Below, piece after piece: positions 23,892 to 35,825 of a stretch of 64,000 nt of DNA. The notes under the pieces are model-generated. The model did no database searches. It was not told where the DNA came from and saw nothing but the letters and a program-made list of their open reading frames with translations. Every line of letters begins with the position of its first letter. Positions within the stretch are counted from its first letter, which is position 1. The stretch is from the NCBI RefSeq assembly GCF_029784155.1, contig NC_073692.1, forward strand, positions 329,239,920 to 329,303,919, given 5' to 3'. The position numbers and the translations under genes are program-made. This stretch comes from Uranotaenia lowii. Taxonomy: Eukaryota > Arthropoda > Insecta > Diptera > Culicidae.

Positions 23892-23908
23892 AAAAGAGTA
23901 TAAACCTG
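23892..23908 (+). repeat. Left target-site duplication of the Jockey-like element
   Basis: The 17-bp word AAAAGAGTATAAACCTG recurs exactly at 28368-28384, bracketing the LINE. The first few A bases of the right copy could also belong to the A-rich tail. Confidence 0.9.
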
Positions 23909-24086
23909 TCACTTACATCTGTACCGTTGAGCCGTCAACCATACGCCGGAGCATCGTATCGTTGCTGTGTACCTGCAGGAACATTTTACATTATTTATTT
24001 TTCCTTACCTGTTTTTCAATCAGCACTTTTCAGTGCTAAAATTATTTTCATTTTCTTTTATTCATATTTTCTCTTTTCTTTCCAGC

Positions 24087-25516
24087 ATGGGGAAGTCATC
24101 GGCCGGCTTAAGGGCCGGAAGAAAACGGATTGCCGAACCTAATTCAGGTTCATCGCCCAAAAAAGTTGAAATTTTCAACCCATTCGATGTCCTTCATAAC
24201 ATCGGTGATGAGGAAATATTCATATTTAATTCTGATAAGAGTACTAAGAAACCTTCTTCTTCTTATACTCTTAAAAACGAAAAAAATCCACCAATAACGG
24301 TCACGATTCCTGACTTCAATGCCTTCCGGAAAGAAATCGTCACTTCCGTCAAGGATGTGAAGATTTCTTTTCAGATCGGTCGAAGGGGAACTGCTCGTAT
24401 ATTGGCGGAATCTTTTAATGATTTTCAAAAAATTTTAAATTATTTGAATAATAAAAAACACCAATTTTTACGTACGACACTAGAAGTGATCGCCCTTTTA
24501 AAGTTGTACTTCGTGGTCTCACCGGCGATCAGACACCGGATGAGATCACAACTGAATTAAATTCTTTGTTAGGTTTTTCTCCAATTCAAGTAATTCAAAT
24601 GAAGAAAAGAACCAACACGAATAATATCAGTAGTGTTGGTTTTGCTCCTGAGCTTTATTTGATCCATTTTAAAAAGGATCAAGTTAATAATTTGAAAATT
24701 TTGGAAAAGGCTCGTCTTATGTTTCATTGTCGAGTAAAATTTGAACCTTTTCGTAAAACCCATACCAATTTTTTACAAAATATTATGCAATGTCGTCGTT
24801 GTCAAGCTTTTTGTCATGGCACTAAAAATTGTAGAATGAATGCCAGATGCATGTTTTGCGGCTCATTCGATCATGAAAAATCTAAATGCCTTTTTGGTGG
24901 TGATAAGCCAAAAACAGAATTTTTTAAGTGTGCGAATTGCGCAGGTAATCATTCCTCGAATTCTCTAAACTGTCCCGTTAGGGCAAAAATTGTTGCTTCT
25001 AGGAAAAATCCCAAAGTTTCCAGAAAAGTTTCTTCTCTTCCTTCCTCTTTTTCGTCTTCACACATCGGGCCGGCAAACAACCTGCCTGTTCGCAGTCAAC
25101 CTCGGTCTACATTGGAATCACGTCTTGGTAATGCTCGATGTGATTTTAATGTTACCTGGGCTGATTCTGCGCCACAGACTCGTTGTTTATCGTTCTCAGA
25201 GGTGGTTGAAAATGGGTTGCCCTCTTCAGGTTTAACTAATAAAAATGGGAAAAAACCAAGTCTCAACGTTCATGCGAAGGCTTGGGAAAATCCCCGAAAT
25301 TCAAATACTTGTTCTTCTCCTTCATTTTCTGATCCTAACAATTTTGTTGATTTGGGTGAGATTACTGAGGAAAAATTAAAATTTTTGCATCAAAATTTAA
25401 TGGAAATGATGCAACTTATGTTGAAAGCAAATTCAATGTTTGAAGCTTTCCAAACTTCTTTTAATTATGCTAACAAAATTATTATGACTTTGCGATTCCC
25501 TCATGGATCCAAATAG
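24087..25516 (+). pseudogene. Jockey-like ORF1 (RNA-binding, zinc knuckles), frameshifted
   Basis: Encodes the nucleic-acid-binding protein of the element, expected to coat element RNA. The ATG at 24087 follows the 5' UTR, and the product starts MGKSSAGLRAGRKR, a basic N-terminus. A one-base indel near 24465-24475, in a T run, shifts the frame. After the shift, YDTRSDRPFKVVLRGLTGD continues the expected domain. Zinc knuckles follow: CRRCQAFCHGTKNC and CMFCGSFDHEKSKC both fit C-x2-C-x4-H-x4-C, and CANCAGNHSSNSLNC is a third, spaced C-x2-C-x3-H-x6-C. A Ser-rich linker and a Met-rich C-terminus close the frame at TAG 25514. The last 14 bases overlap the start of ORF2. Confidence 0.85.
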
Positions 25517-28107
25517 ATGTTCAAATATTATGAATTGGAACGCTAGATCTTTGCTGGCTAACCAAGATGAATTCTTTTTATTTTTGAAAACTCAAAACAT
25601 ACATATTGCTGCCATCACTGAAACTTTTTTAAAGCCAGACAATAACTTGAAAAGCAATGCTTTCTTTAAAATTTTACGAAATGATCGACTTGATCGACAA
25701 GGTGGGGGTGTAGCTATTGTCATCAATAGTCGTCTCAAATTTAGACTTCTTCCTTCTTTCAATACAAAAGTCTTAGAAACAATTGGAATTGAATTAGAAA
25801 CTTCTATGGGGAAAATTATAATTGTTGCCGCATATTTGCCTTTTCAATGCAGCGGCGAACAGAAAAATTTTTTGAAAGGAGATTTACAAAAACTCACCAG
25901 AAATAAATCTAAATTTTTTATTATTGGTGACTTTAATGCAAAACACCGATCTTGGAATAATATTTCATCAAATTCTAATGGGAATATTTTATTAAAAGAT
26001 TGCTCTGCAGGTTATTATACTGTTGAATATCCTAATGGGCATACTTGTTTTTCTTCCATTAGAAATCCCTCCACAATTGATTTGGTTCTAACGGATTTAG
26101 GCGAGCATTGTAGTCAATTAGTTACTCATGCGGACCTCGATTCAGGCCACCTTCCAGTAACATTTTCTTTATCCCAAAGTCCCATTGAAAACCCTTTAAA
26201 ATCAACTTTTAACTTTCAAAAGGCTAACTGGGAGCGATAAATGAATTTTATTGAACGTAATTTAGATGTAAACGTTCCATTGAATTCAATAGAAGATATT
26301 GATTTGGCTGTAGAAAATTTGACAACTTCAATAGTCAATGCTAAAGCCGCTTCAATATCTTAAGTTAAACATAAATTTAATCAACCTTTAATTGATGATG
26401 ATCTTCAGTTTTTGATACGACTGAAAAACATTCGTCGACGCCAATATCAACGTACTAGGGATCCTTATTTGAAATTAATTTATTGCGACCTTCAAAAAGA
26501 GATCAAACGTCGTTTAAATTTCATCCGTAATGAAAATTTTGCTAAAGCAGTAGAGGACATAAAACCCTACTCAAAGCCATTTTGGAAATTAACTAAAATT
26601 CTAAAAAAGCCCCAGAAGCATATTCCTACTTTGAAAGATGGGGATAAACTTCTTTTAACTAATTCAGAAAAAGCTCAAAAATTAGCCCAACAATTTGAGT
26701 CTGCTCATGATTTTAATTTAAACGTTGTTAGTCCAATTGATGCTCAAATTTCCCTTGAATTTGATGAAATTCTTTCTAAACAAAATGTGTTTGAAAGTTC
26801 TTGTGAGACAAATATTGATGAACTTAAATTGATTTTCAAAAAATTTAAAAATATGAAAGCCCCGGGGGAAGATGGGATTTTTTATATTCTTATTAAAAAG
26901 CTGCCTGAAAGCACTTTAAATTTTTTAGTTAAAATCTTCTACACATGTTTTCACTTGGCTTATTTTCCCAATAAATGGAAAAATGCCAAAGTAACTCCAA
27001 TTTTAAAACCTGGAAAAAGTGCTTCAGAGCCTTCAAGTTATCGACCAATTAGTTTGCTTCCTTCTTTAAGTAAACTATTTGAGAGAGTTATTTTGAATAG
27101 GATTATGATTCACATTAATCAGAATTCTATTTTCCCTGATGAACAATTTGGTTTTCGTCATGGACATTCTACTACACATCAACTTTTGAGTGTAACTAAT
27201 ATGATTAACGCTAGCAAATCTGAAGGTTATTCAACTGGTGTTGCTCTTCTCGATTTTGAAAAAGCTTTTGACAGTGTTTGGCACAAAGGTTTAGTAGCTA
27301 AATTAGCTCGATTCGATTTTCCTGTATATCTCACCAAAATTATTCAAAATTATTTGACTAGCCGAACCTTACAAGTAAGCTATCAAAATTCATGCTCTGA
27401 AAGGACACCCATTAGAGCGGGTGTCCCTCAGGGTAGTATACTTGGGCCAATTTTATACAATATTATCACTTCTGATCTTCCTGATGTACCAGAAGGAAAA
27501 GGTAGAAAATTATTTGCTGACGATACTTTGCTTTAAGCCAAAGGTCGAAATTTACGAGTGGTACGCAGTAGATTGCAACAAAATTTAAATTCCTTTTTGA
27601 ATTACTTGAAAATGTGGAAAATTTCTCCTAACGCTTCCAAAACTCAACTTATTTTATTTCCCCACAAGCCAAGAGCAATTTTTTTAAAACCTAATGAAAA
27701 TCATTCCATAACTTTTAATGGGGTTTCATTAGAATGGTCTGATCACGTGAAGTACTTGGGATTCACACTTGATCGGAATCTTACTTTTAAAAATCACATT
27801 GAAGATATTCAAATAAAATGTAATAAATACACTAAATCTCTTTATCCTCTCATCAACAGGAAATCCCGACTTTGCCTGAAGAATAAGATGCTTATCTACA
27901 AGCAAGTTTTTCGACCAGCGATAATGTATGCAGTTCCGATTTGGTCTAGCTGCTGTGTGACGAGGAAGAAAGCCATCCAACACCGAAGATCTTCATCGGA
28001 TTGCAGGCATTGAATCGATCGAAGAGATGGCCAACAAAATTATCTCCAACTTCAGAGGCAAATCGATGCAGTCTTCCATCGAAGAGATTCGTTCTCTTAA
28101 TAATTAG
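25503..28107 (+). pseudogene. Jockey-like ORF2 (endonuclease + reverse transcriptase), broken
   Basis: Would make the polyprotein that nicks DNA and reverse-transcribes the element RNA. Endonuclease motifs run from NWNARSLL through ITETFLK, IIGDFNAKH and STIDLVLTD to SGHLPV. The reverse transcriptase has SYRPISLLPSLSKLFE, LLDFEKAFDSVWH, GVPQGSILGP and the catalytic LFADD. Three in-frame TAA stops lie at 26238, 26361 and 27534, the last directly after the FADD region. The reading frame is unchanged across all three, so these are point mutations. Near 27980 a deletion plus frame change removes part of the C-terminal region. The tail TEDLHRIAGIESIEEM resumes in another frame and ends at TAG 28105. 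The copy cannot make a working protein. Confidence 0.9.
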
Positions 28108-28367
28108 TTTTAGTTTAAACTTAGGATAGTTTTAGTTTTAAGTAGTAAGTTTTAAATATTTTTTTGACATTATAGGATGTTCTCCTACAAAAAAGTACTT
28201 GATTGCACTCAGCAAATGTAAGTCAAATAAATAATTTTAGTGAATAATAAACTATAGGGCTCTGAAAGTTCATTATTGAACTGAACACCTAATTTAATAT
28301 AATAATGTAATAGAAATGTAATGATGAATTGATACGAATAAAGACATATCTAAAAAAAAAAATAAAA

Positions 28368-28384
28368 AAAAGAGTATAAACCTG
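28368..28384 (+). repeat. Right target-site duplication of the Jockey-like element
   Basis: Exact copy of 23892-23908, directly after the A-rich tail. Confidence 0.9.
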
Positions 28385-29540
28385 ATCTATAATTTTCATT
28401 GACAAATTTCAATTTTGAATGTAAATTTGAAAAATAGATTTCTTGGAGCATAAAAATAAATTTTAGAAATTGGATGAAAGATGCAAAGCATTTTTTCCCA
28501 AAGTTTTTCTAAAATTCATAAGCTTTTGGTAGGGCAGGAAGTACATTGTCATAAAATAATTATCTCCAGAACCATCATTAAACATTTGCAATCTTTGTTG
28601 GAGAGAAGCAAACAAAACGATGCGAGAAAGCACTCGAATCCGTCACACCTTATTTCCAAAGAACTTGGGGCAGCAGAACCCGGAATGTCAATGAAAAGCG
28701 GTTTCGATTAATAATGACATTGTTAATATTGAATTAATTTGCCCGGTTCAGCTTTACTGGTGAAAAGAGGCGTTTAGCTTTCGGCATCCGATGTGCTCTT
28801 ACATGAGAATGACTTCACAGTCAGTAGGAACAAAAGACACTCAGGCTCAATATGAATCAGTGCACTTCCAAGCCTCCGGTTTCGAGTTTTCTCCCAAGTC
28901 CTGGTCTGGGTACCTACCGCTTTGAATAATGATTGCATATTTCAAAACCAGCAGGAGGTAGCGAATTTTTTTTGTGTGCTTCTGGTGAATTCTTTTTCTC
29001 TGCTTCCTCTTTCGCGAAGCTGAAGGTTACCGGTTTCAAGACGGGGCAAAGATATTAAACATTGATATGACAAATTTATTATTATAATGAGGCTTCTGTT
29101 GCTACTCGTGTTCCCGGTATAAATTTCCAATGAACGTGCCTCGCTTAGAGGAGAGCGCAAATTCACTCTTATGGGTGGATCTGGATGCAGCAGCACGACA
29201 ACGACGTCGACGTCCCATTTTCCAGGTTGGGAAAGCGAAAGATAAATGTTTCATGGGTTTGGCCTCACGTCGATATCATCATCAACATCATCATCGTCAA
29301 CGTCACCCACGACGAGACGTCATCTTTCGTCTTTTGCTAGTGTTTCTAACCAAAAACCTAGCAAAACCCTCCGGGGCAAATGGTTCCCCATTGAAGTGGT
29401 CGTGTTCTGCATAGCTTGTTGGGACCTACACCACCGGAAGTTGAGACACGGCCAAAATTGGACACTATTTTGTATTGGCATTTTTTTTTATTTTCGAAAA
29501 CTGAATTATTTTATTTAGTAAGTTGGTTGTTTTGCCGATA
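28385..29540. other. Unassigned DNA with a GC-richer block
   Basis: Bases 28740-29460 are less AT-rich and include an ATC-rich run near 29274. Overlapping frames on both strands (28942-29196, 29130-29414 and 29246-29518) show no recognisable domain. Confidence 0.35.
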
Positions 29541-29850
29541 GTCATTAACATCCATTTGACCTAACATCCATTCGATCTATCATCCATTCAGCCTTATATC
29601 CATTCGGTCAATGACCATTGGACCTAATAACCATTCGACCTATCGTCCGTTTGACTTGATAACCATTCGGCTAAATAATGATTCGGCCCAACGACCATTC
29701 AGTTTAATGCACATCCGGCTCGGATGGGCCAAGATCACTCAACTTTATGAACATTCGACCATACAATTTTTGGCCAAACAACGTTAAAATTTTATATCCC
29801 GTTTTACCTCTTATCCTTCGGCCTGATGACCTTCTGCAAAAAGTGCAGGC
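29541..29850. repeat. Degenerate CCATTCG(A/G)CC tandem repeat
   Basis: About fifteen units of roughly 18-20 bp built on ACCATTCGACCTAATG-like words, increasingly degenerate to the right. Non-coding. Confidence 0.8.
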
Positions 29851-31590
29851 TTCCTGAAAAACTGAATTTGAGCTATTTTGAAACATTCAGTCGAAATAGA
29901 ACTTTGAAAGCATGTGTCCAAATTTTGTCGTGTCCACCGTGCACGCAATCATACCTTGGTGAGAGGTAGTTCCATTCTGGAGCTATCCTAGTACAAGCTA
30001 CGGAAAAGACAGTTACCGTTTCCTCAAGTCAATAAATTCAGGAGAGGGAAATTTAGGGTAACATTCTAAGCTCCCGTCGACCAGGGCCAGAATTTTGACT
30101 ATTCATTGGGGTAGGTTTTGGGTGCTACCAACTTTCTGAGGTTTTCCGGTGAGACTCCACTCTACACATCAAACGAACACGTCTGCGGAAACACATCAAA
30201 CGGAGGGGTGCCGATGAATTTTTGATGAATTCATTTCGCTGAGTATAGTTGTTTGGAGGTTTGGTTTGCTTTTTGTTGGTTTGGCTTGATGGGATCTCTG
30301 TTTGTACCTGGACTACCTGTATTTGGAGAAATCGAGCCATTAACATCCTTCTCCTTTACATGATATATAAGGATTGTCAATATACTTAAGTAAGAATACT
30401 GTCTCGAGATATTCATTGGAAAACAAACCAATCGCAATTGGATTGCACAAGCCTTAAATTTAAAGCCTTGCATCAAATTGTTTTGTGATTGAAACCTATC
30501 AATGCAAAAAAAATTGTTGAGATTTTGTTTTGAAGAACCTTATATTTGTTTTCGGGAACCATAGGAAATTAAACAATTTTCCACCCTCCTAAGTGTGGTC
30601 GATACATAATTTACTTATCTCTGTCAACCATCCATTTCAAAACTACTATATCCTTTTGTTCAACGATTTTGATGACAGGAGACGTGTACCAAAATGGTAA
30701 ATTGACAATCTAATCACGCGAACATGACATCATAATGAGCCATAGAAAGGATGGAATGACACATAGAATGTGACATAATTATATAGTTTTATAATGGATG
30801 GGTTTGTCAAAACATACATACAAACTGATAAAGTCATTAAAATGACAAGCAAAATACCTGTTCAGAATAATAAGGTACCGTAAATGCACGCACATCGAAA
30901 TAGTTTCCTTTTTATGTTGTGAAATTCATGTGTAAATTTTAAAAGGTAAAATATTCTCACAATGAAATTAGAATTTCAATTTATCAATTGAGTAAGGTGA
31001 AGTAACTCTCTTAAACCAAAAGTAACAATACTTTCCTAATTTTAATAAAGCTGAACATCAATGAAAAGGTAATGGAGAGTGGGACCTTAATATTTCGGAA
31101 ATAAAGAAAAAAAATTCAATCCAACTTTCATCGTCATTGCTCTGAATTAGACACATTCCTGAGTGGCGTGACGATTTTTCGACAGGCTGTTTGGTTAAAC
31201 AATAAATTTTCTCCATTATTATTCAATGAAACCGCACAAACTATACACCAAAAATTCAACCTTTACTCCAATCATGAGTTCTCAATATTTCAAGATCATT
31301 GTCATGTACCTACACATGCCTACACATAACTTTAGCGTTTTGGATCAATTTTTTTTTTCAAAAATTGCATAATCTAATAGAATAAATAACCTATATTTCA
31401 ACACTTTTTCGAATGAAATCAATTAAGACAACTATAATTTTTTAAATTATTTTTCCGTTGCCTGTAAAACAAGATTTTACTAGAAAATTTAAGAACTTTC
31501 AAATAAAGGGAATTGCTTAAGCTGAACTATTTTAGCCACCCTAGTTCACTGCTTCTGGTCTTGTAGTACTTTTCGAGATCAGAGTAGATC
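29851..31590. other. Unassigned intergenic DNA
   Basis: Two minus-strand frames overlap at 30125-30476 (73 and 81 codons), without recognisable motifs. No inverted-repeat element found. Confidence 0.45.
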
Positions 31591-31593
31591 GTT

Positions 31594-31624
<31 letters not shown>

Positions 31625-32480
31625 TTATAATTGAATTCATCGAACATAAATGTTTAAATGAAAAGGTTTAGTTACAATCTATTTATTTATTGATTTGTCT
31701 TTGTTGAATGAACCTTACAGACTTTGTATCTTAAGATTAAGGAACACTACTTATAGCTATTTTAAAACTACGTTTACACATGTTAAAATCAAACAGATGG
31801 TATACAGAATTGAAACGTTCACAACATTTATCCAACGGGTGATTTCGGCCATATGCAGTACGGTGATAGGGGATCCAGAGAAACTGGCGTTGTCGAAGTG
31901 TTCGGGTCGAGACGTACATGTTGACACGTTGGAGAATATATGATGAATCAATTCGGCAGGTTAGGGTATCGAAAATTAAAGTTTGCTGCAACTCGGCTCG
32001 ACGCTTTTCGAGTGTCGCTAAATTCAGTAGGCTGCATCTTTGTTCGTACGGTGGTAGTCGATGTGGATCATTCCAAGGAAGCTGTCGTAAAGCGTATCTA
32101 ACGAAACTTCGCTGAACTCGTTCGAGGCGGTAAGATTGGGTGTTCTGAGAAGGAGCCCAAACCTTCACAGCGTACTCCATGATGCTACGCACTGAAGAGC
32201 AGTAGATGGCGTTAAGGGCATAGATATCGTCGAAATCAGAAGTGTTTCGGCGCAAAAATCCAAGAGCTGCGAAACCTTTTGCAGCAGTAAGCGCAATGTG
32301 CTCAGAAAATGTGAGTCGACTATCCACTTTAACACCTAAATCAACAATAGACTTCACGTTCTCCAAGCTCACTCCAGAAAGTTGATAGTTGTAATGAACA
32401 ATATTACGTGAACGTGAGAAATTAACCACTTTACATTTTTTTGCGTTCGCCGCCATTCCATTTGAGTGGCACCAGTCAAA
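31591..32480 (-). pseudogene. LINE fragment A: C-terminal part of a reverse transcriptase ORF
   Basis: A 5'-truncated non-LTR element read right to left. The open part (32456-31737, 239 aa) starts within the region after the catalytic box, NGMAANAKKCKVVNFSRS. It continues through DLGVKVDSRLTFSEH and SVRSIMEYAVKVWAP to RLERVQRSFVRYALRQLPW. The C-terminus is intact and followed by a 150-bp 3' UTR. A (TTTA)n tail at 31592-31626 on the plus strand serves as the microsatellite-type 3' end. The RT catalytic core is missing. Fragments C and D are relatives. The clade is left open. Confidence 0.85.
31592..31626 (-). repeat. (TTTA)n microsatellite, 3' tail of LINE A
   Basis: Eight to nine TTTA units mark the 3' end of the minus-strand LINE fragment A. 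Confidence 0.85.
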
Positions 32481-32501
32481 TTAGTCACCAGTCAAATCAA
32501 A

Positions 32502-34046
32502 TTAGTAAAACAATTTGGACTGACGAATTCGACGAAAAAATCGGCTGGATGATTCTTCGAACTGATGCAGGTGCTCAACATCCTGAAACATACGCATCAT
32601 TGCACTGAGTGGTTCATTGTAGCCATACGATGTTCGGTGGATTTGATGTGACAGCAACGAATTAAATCGCAGAGTTCTCGATGCGGCACTGAGGTTTATC
32701 ATCCTTAGAAGATTTGGCGATTGAACTTCTCCATTTATAATCTTAATAACGAAAGAAGCCTGTTGAGTCTTTCGGCGACATTCGAGGGTTTCGAGGCCCA
32801 AAAGCTGACACCGATCTGAATATGCTGGAAGATCTTCGGGATGACGCCAAGGCAGGTGTCGCAAGGCGAATCTGACAAACCGCTTCTGTACACGTTCAAT
32901 CCTCAAGATCCAACTTAGTTGATACGGAGCCCAAACTACAGCAGCATGCTCAGTTATAGATCTGACGAGGGCGCAGTATAGTGATTTTAAGCACAAAGGA
33001 TCTTTGAATTCACGTGACACTTTGGTGATGAAGCCGAGCTGACGATTCGCTTTGTTGATAACTGAAGAGCGTTGACTGTTGAAAGTGAGCTGCGCATCAA
33101 GGATCACGCCAAGATCATCCACTTCAAAGACCCTTTTCAAAAACTGGCTGCCGATACTATAGTCGTAAGGGATCGGTGTCTTATTCCGGTGAAAAGTTAA
33201 CACAGAGCATTTTGAAACACTGACTGTTAGTTTATTCAGTCTACACCATTCATCAAACTGGTTCAGCAGAGATTGGAAGCGAATGCAATCAGCAGTACAT
33301 TCCACTGGCAGAAATATTTTAGGGTCATCAGCGTAACCAATTTTCGTTCCGTCTTCTAGGCTTGTAATCAAATCGTTAAAAAATAGCGCAAATAATAATG
33401 GCCCCAAATTACTCCCTTGAGGGACGCCAGATCGATTGGTAAAAGGATATGAAATGCTAGTGCTGTACTTGATCCTTATGCAGCGCTCGGTAAGAAAGGA
33501 TTTCAGCCAAGCAATCATGTTGTCATGAATGCCAAGCTTGGCAAGCTTTTCGAGCAAAATCTTATGGTCAATCGCGTCAAAAGCGGCTTTGATATCTGTA
33601 TACACCGCATCGACTTGTTTTTTATTTTCCAACTGATTGAGGCAAAACGACGTGTATTCTATGAGGTTAGTACTCACCGATCTACCAGGCATGAAACCAT
33701 GCTGTTCAGGTGCGATGTACTGCGATGAAGCGCGTAAAAGGGTTTGACCAACAATTATTTCAAAGAGCTTAGACCATGCAGACAAACTGGTGATACCACG
33801 ATATTGCTTAACGTCTCGACGATCGCCATTTTTGTACACCGGAAACATAAACGAATTTTTCCATTTTTCTGGAAATTTTCTTTGCTGGAATGATCTGTTG
33901 TAGATTTTAGCCAGAGGCAAGGAAAGAGCTTCGATGCAGCGACGATAGATAACAGCTGGAATCCCATCAGGTCCAGGAGCAAATGAGCTTTTTAGCTTTT
34001 TCGTAGAGCGCTCGATAAGATCTTGATTAATTTCAAAAGTATTCAA
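32502..34046 (-). CDS. LINE B: intact 514-codon reverse transcriptase fragment
   Basis: A reverse transcriptase from a non-LTR retrotransposon, open for 514 codons without a stop. Residues 24-30 read PGPDGIP and 83-93 YRGITSLSAWS. The first catalytic Asp lies in DIKAAFD (151-157), then SGVPQGSNLGPL (206-217) and the catalytic YADD (238-241). The C-terminal region carries LRIERVQKRFVRFALRHLPW, as in A, C and D. The Met at 34046 is internal; no endonuclease domain or ORF1 lies upstream, so the element is 5'-truncated and not autonomous. Its 3' end abuts LINE A, with the 12-bp word ATTTGACTGGTG repeated across the junction. The preserved frame suggests a younger insertion than the other LINE fragments. 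Confidence 0.85.
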   Translation of the reverse strand: MNTFEINQDLIERSTKKLKSSFAPGPDGIPAVIYRRCIEALSLPLAKIYNRSFQQRKFPEKWKNSFMFPVYKNGDRRDVKQYRGITSLSAWSKLFEIIVGQTLLRASSQYIAPEQHGFMPGRSVSTNLIEYTSFCLNQLENKKQVDAVYTDIKAAFDAIDHKILLEKLAKLGIHDNMIAWLKSFLTERCIRIKYSTSISYPFTNRSGVPQGSNLGPLLFALFFNDLITSLEDGTKIGYADDPKIFLPVECTADCIRFQSLLNQFDEWCRLNKLTVSVSKCSVLTFHRNKTPIPYDYSIGSQFLKRVFEVDDLGVILDAQLTFNSQRSSVINKANRQLGFITKVSREFKDPLCLKSLYCALVRSITEHAAVVWAPYQLSWILRIERVQKRFVRFALRHLPWRHPEDLPAYSDRCQLLGLETLECRRKTQQASFVIKIINGEVQSPNLLRMINLSAASRTLRFNSLLSHQIHRTSYGYNEPLSAMMRMFQDVEHLHQFEESSSRFFRRIRQSKLFY

Positions 34047-34837
34047 GTCAAAGTCAAGTTTTGTCTACTTAGGTAGATAAGAAGGCACTCACGATAAGGC
34101 ATTCTGGAACAAGAAGTTCTAGGTAGCTAGGTTCTGCTGAGATGAAATTAGAAGAATAAAGTTAGTTCCGAATATACCAACGCCGTGTGAACATTACTAC
34201 CGCTGTTAAGTAGTGTTTTTTTTTTAATGGTCCGCAAATAAAGTGTTTGATAATTTTAAACAGTTGGACTTTTTAGTGATTGTATCATCGCGAGTAAATT
34301 CAGTGAGCCCCTTCCGGAAAACCTGCATGCAAATCGATGTTCGGAACACGACCAAACCCGGAATCGCCCTTATGTGCGCGAACAGGAATCAATTTGTTTT
34401 TTGCTTGTGATTACCTTTAAAACATTCTCTTCTAAATTCTGTAATATACTTTTTATTGCGTCCCGATTTTGACAGAAAGCTTTATAAAGATATTAAAATT
34501 AACTCTTTAATTTCATTTAAGCTAATGCATTTAAATTTTAGAATCACACAAGTAGTTTAAAATGTCCACTACACAAAATCCCATGCTCACCTCCCAGGTT
34601 TCATACTTTAATTTTGAGCCAATTAAATCAAACAATTAAAACACTATCTTTGTTGTCAATTTTTATCATAAGTTGCTCATAAGGTTCTTTGTAGTTTTAA
34701 ATATTTTTAAGATCGAAGGAAAATTATTAATCCCGAATTAAAACATTGTAACAAAACTTTGATTTCAGAATAAAAAGCGAGTACTAATATGAAAAAAAAA
34801 AATTTTTGGTATCAGTTTCAAATCTCAGTTTTTAAAT
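34047..34837. other. Unassigned DNA upstream of LINE B
   Basis: No RT, endonuclease or zinc-knuckle homology was found beyond 34046 on the minus strand, and no inverted-repeat element was recognised. Confidence 0.45.
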
Positions 34838-34993
34838 TGGGCTTGTGATATAGCTCAGTTGGCAAGTCTGTTGTTTCCTGAGCCGATGTCCGTTGTTACC
34901 GGATAAGTTTTTCAATAACGATCCGCCAACTGAAACGTTGATAAAGTCGCGAATGCCATAAATATGGTAAATCGACTATAATCGAAAAAAAAA
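34838..34993 (+). mobile_element. tRNA-derived SINE, copy 1 (B box lost)
   Basis: Starts GGGCTTGTGATATAGCTCAG; TAGCTCAGTTGGCAAGTC is an A-box-like tRNA segment. It ends GACTATAATCGAAAAAAAAA. It matches the copy at 52927 but lacks about 30 bases spanning the B box. AAATTG flanks both ends as a short target duplication. Confidence 0.8.
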
Positions 34994-35740
34994 TTGAATT
35001 CATTGTTATTCATTGTTAAATTAGTAATGAATCTCGAAAATAAATAATATCATAAAAAGTATGTGTGTGTGATCGTTTAAATTCAAATATTATAACAACA
35101 TGAAAGATAACATTAAAACATAATACTTTTTTTTTAAATTTTGTTTCAGAACTTGGCAGAGTTTCAAGATCCACACCAATCATACTGTCGATACTGCTCC
35201 CAGATCATTCACAAAATGATAATTCAAATTAAAAGTTATCATCCAGTTTGAGATTTGACAAAAAAGGTTGATTATTTCAACTGCAATTGATTAATACTCT
35301 TCATTGAAGAATAGTTTCGAGTTTCAACTACAAGAGAACAGCTGTTTTAATAGCTGTTTCGAAAGGTTTTTTTGCGTCATGAATTTGAAAAAAATTAATT
35401 TTAGAGGTACATTGCTTCATTTTAAAATCTTTAACTCAATAACCGGGCCATATCTGAGACAAACTTTGAGAAAACCCCATAAATTATACATATATGAACA
35501 ATTAAGGAGAAACACAATTCAAAATTTTTATTTTGATCAAAGCATCAACCTATTTAAAATTGCGGCTGCCATAAAATCTTGCATGTTCATTTTGACAAAA
35601 ATTTATCATAAATTTTCTTTTTGTCATTTTGTCATAAAAAAAAACAAAGTAACTCGATTTGAGTTTTTCGTCGATTTAGCCACAAAAAATTCTAATCGAG
35701 TTACTATGGACATTTTTTTACAAAATTACAGCAACCTGAT
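34994..35740. other. Unassigned AT-rich DNA
   Basis: A 171-codon plus-strand frame (35304-35819) crosses this region but has no domain, is rich in Phe, Lys, Asn and Ile as expected from composition, and runs into a repeat end. It is not called as a gene. Confidence 0.5.
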
Positions 35741-35825
35741 AGGGATGGACCTTTCTAAAATTTCTACGAGGCAAACATCCGGTCAAGTACAGATAAAACC
35801 GGGTAATCTAACAAGCTAACCTTAG
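35741..35825 (-). repeat. Partial GCCCGG-family MITE end
   Basis: The sequence AGATAAAACCGGGTAATCTA followed by ACAAGCTAACCTTAG is an inverted, diverged match to the left end of the element at 8141. Only this terminus is recognisable. Confidence 0.55.

Larger units (their letters stand above)
23909..28367 (+). mobile_element. Jockey-like non-LTR retrotransposon, full length but defective
   Basis: A 4.46-kb LINE between 17-bp target-site duplications, ending in an A-rich tail just after AATAAAG (28337). It has a GC-richer 5' UTR of about 180 bp, an ORF1 with zinc knuckles, and an ORF2 with endonuclease and reverse transcriptase. The two ORFs overlap by 14 bp. Perfect duplications imply a fairly recent insertion or a well-preserved site, while the coding region already carries stops, a frameshift and a deletion. 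Jockey-clade assignment rests on ORF order, zinc-knuckle pattern and RT motifs. Confidence 0.9.

Noticed and set aside
35304..35819. 171-codon plus-strand open frame
   Set aside because: Composition-driven (Phe, Lys, Asn, Ile), no domain or signal peptide, and its end runs into a GCCCGG-family repeat terminus.
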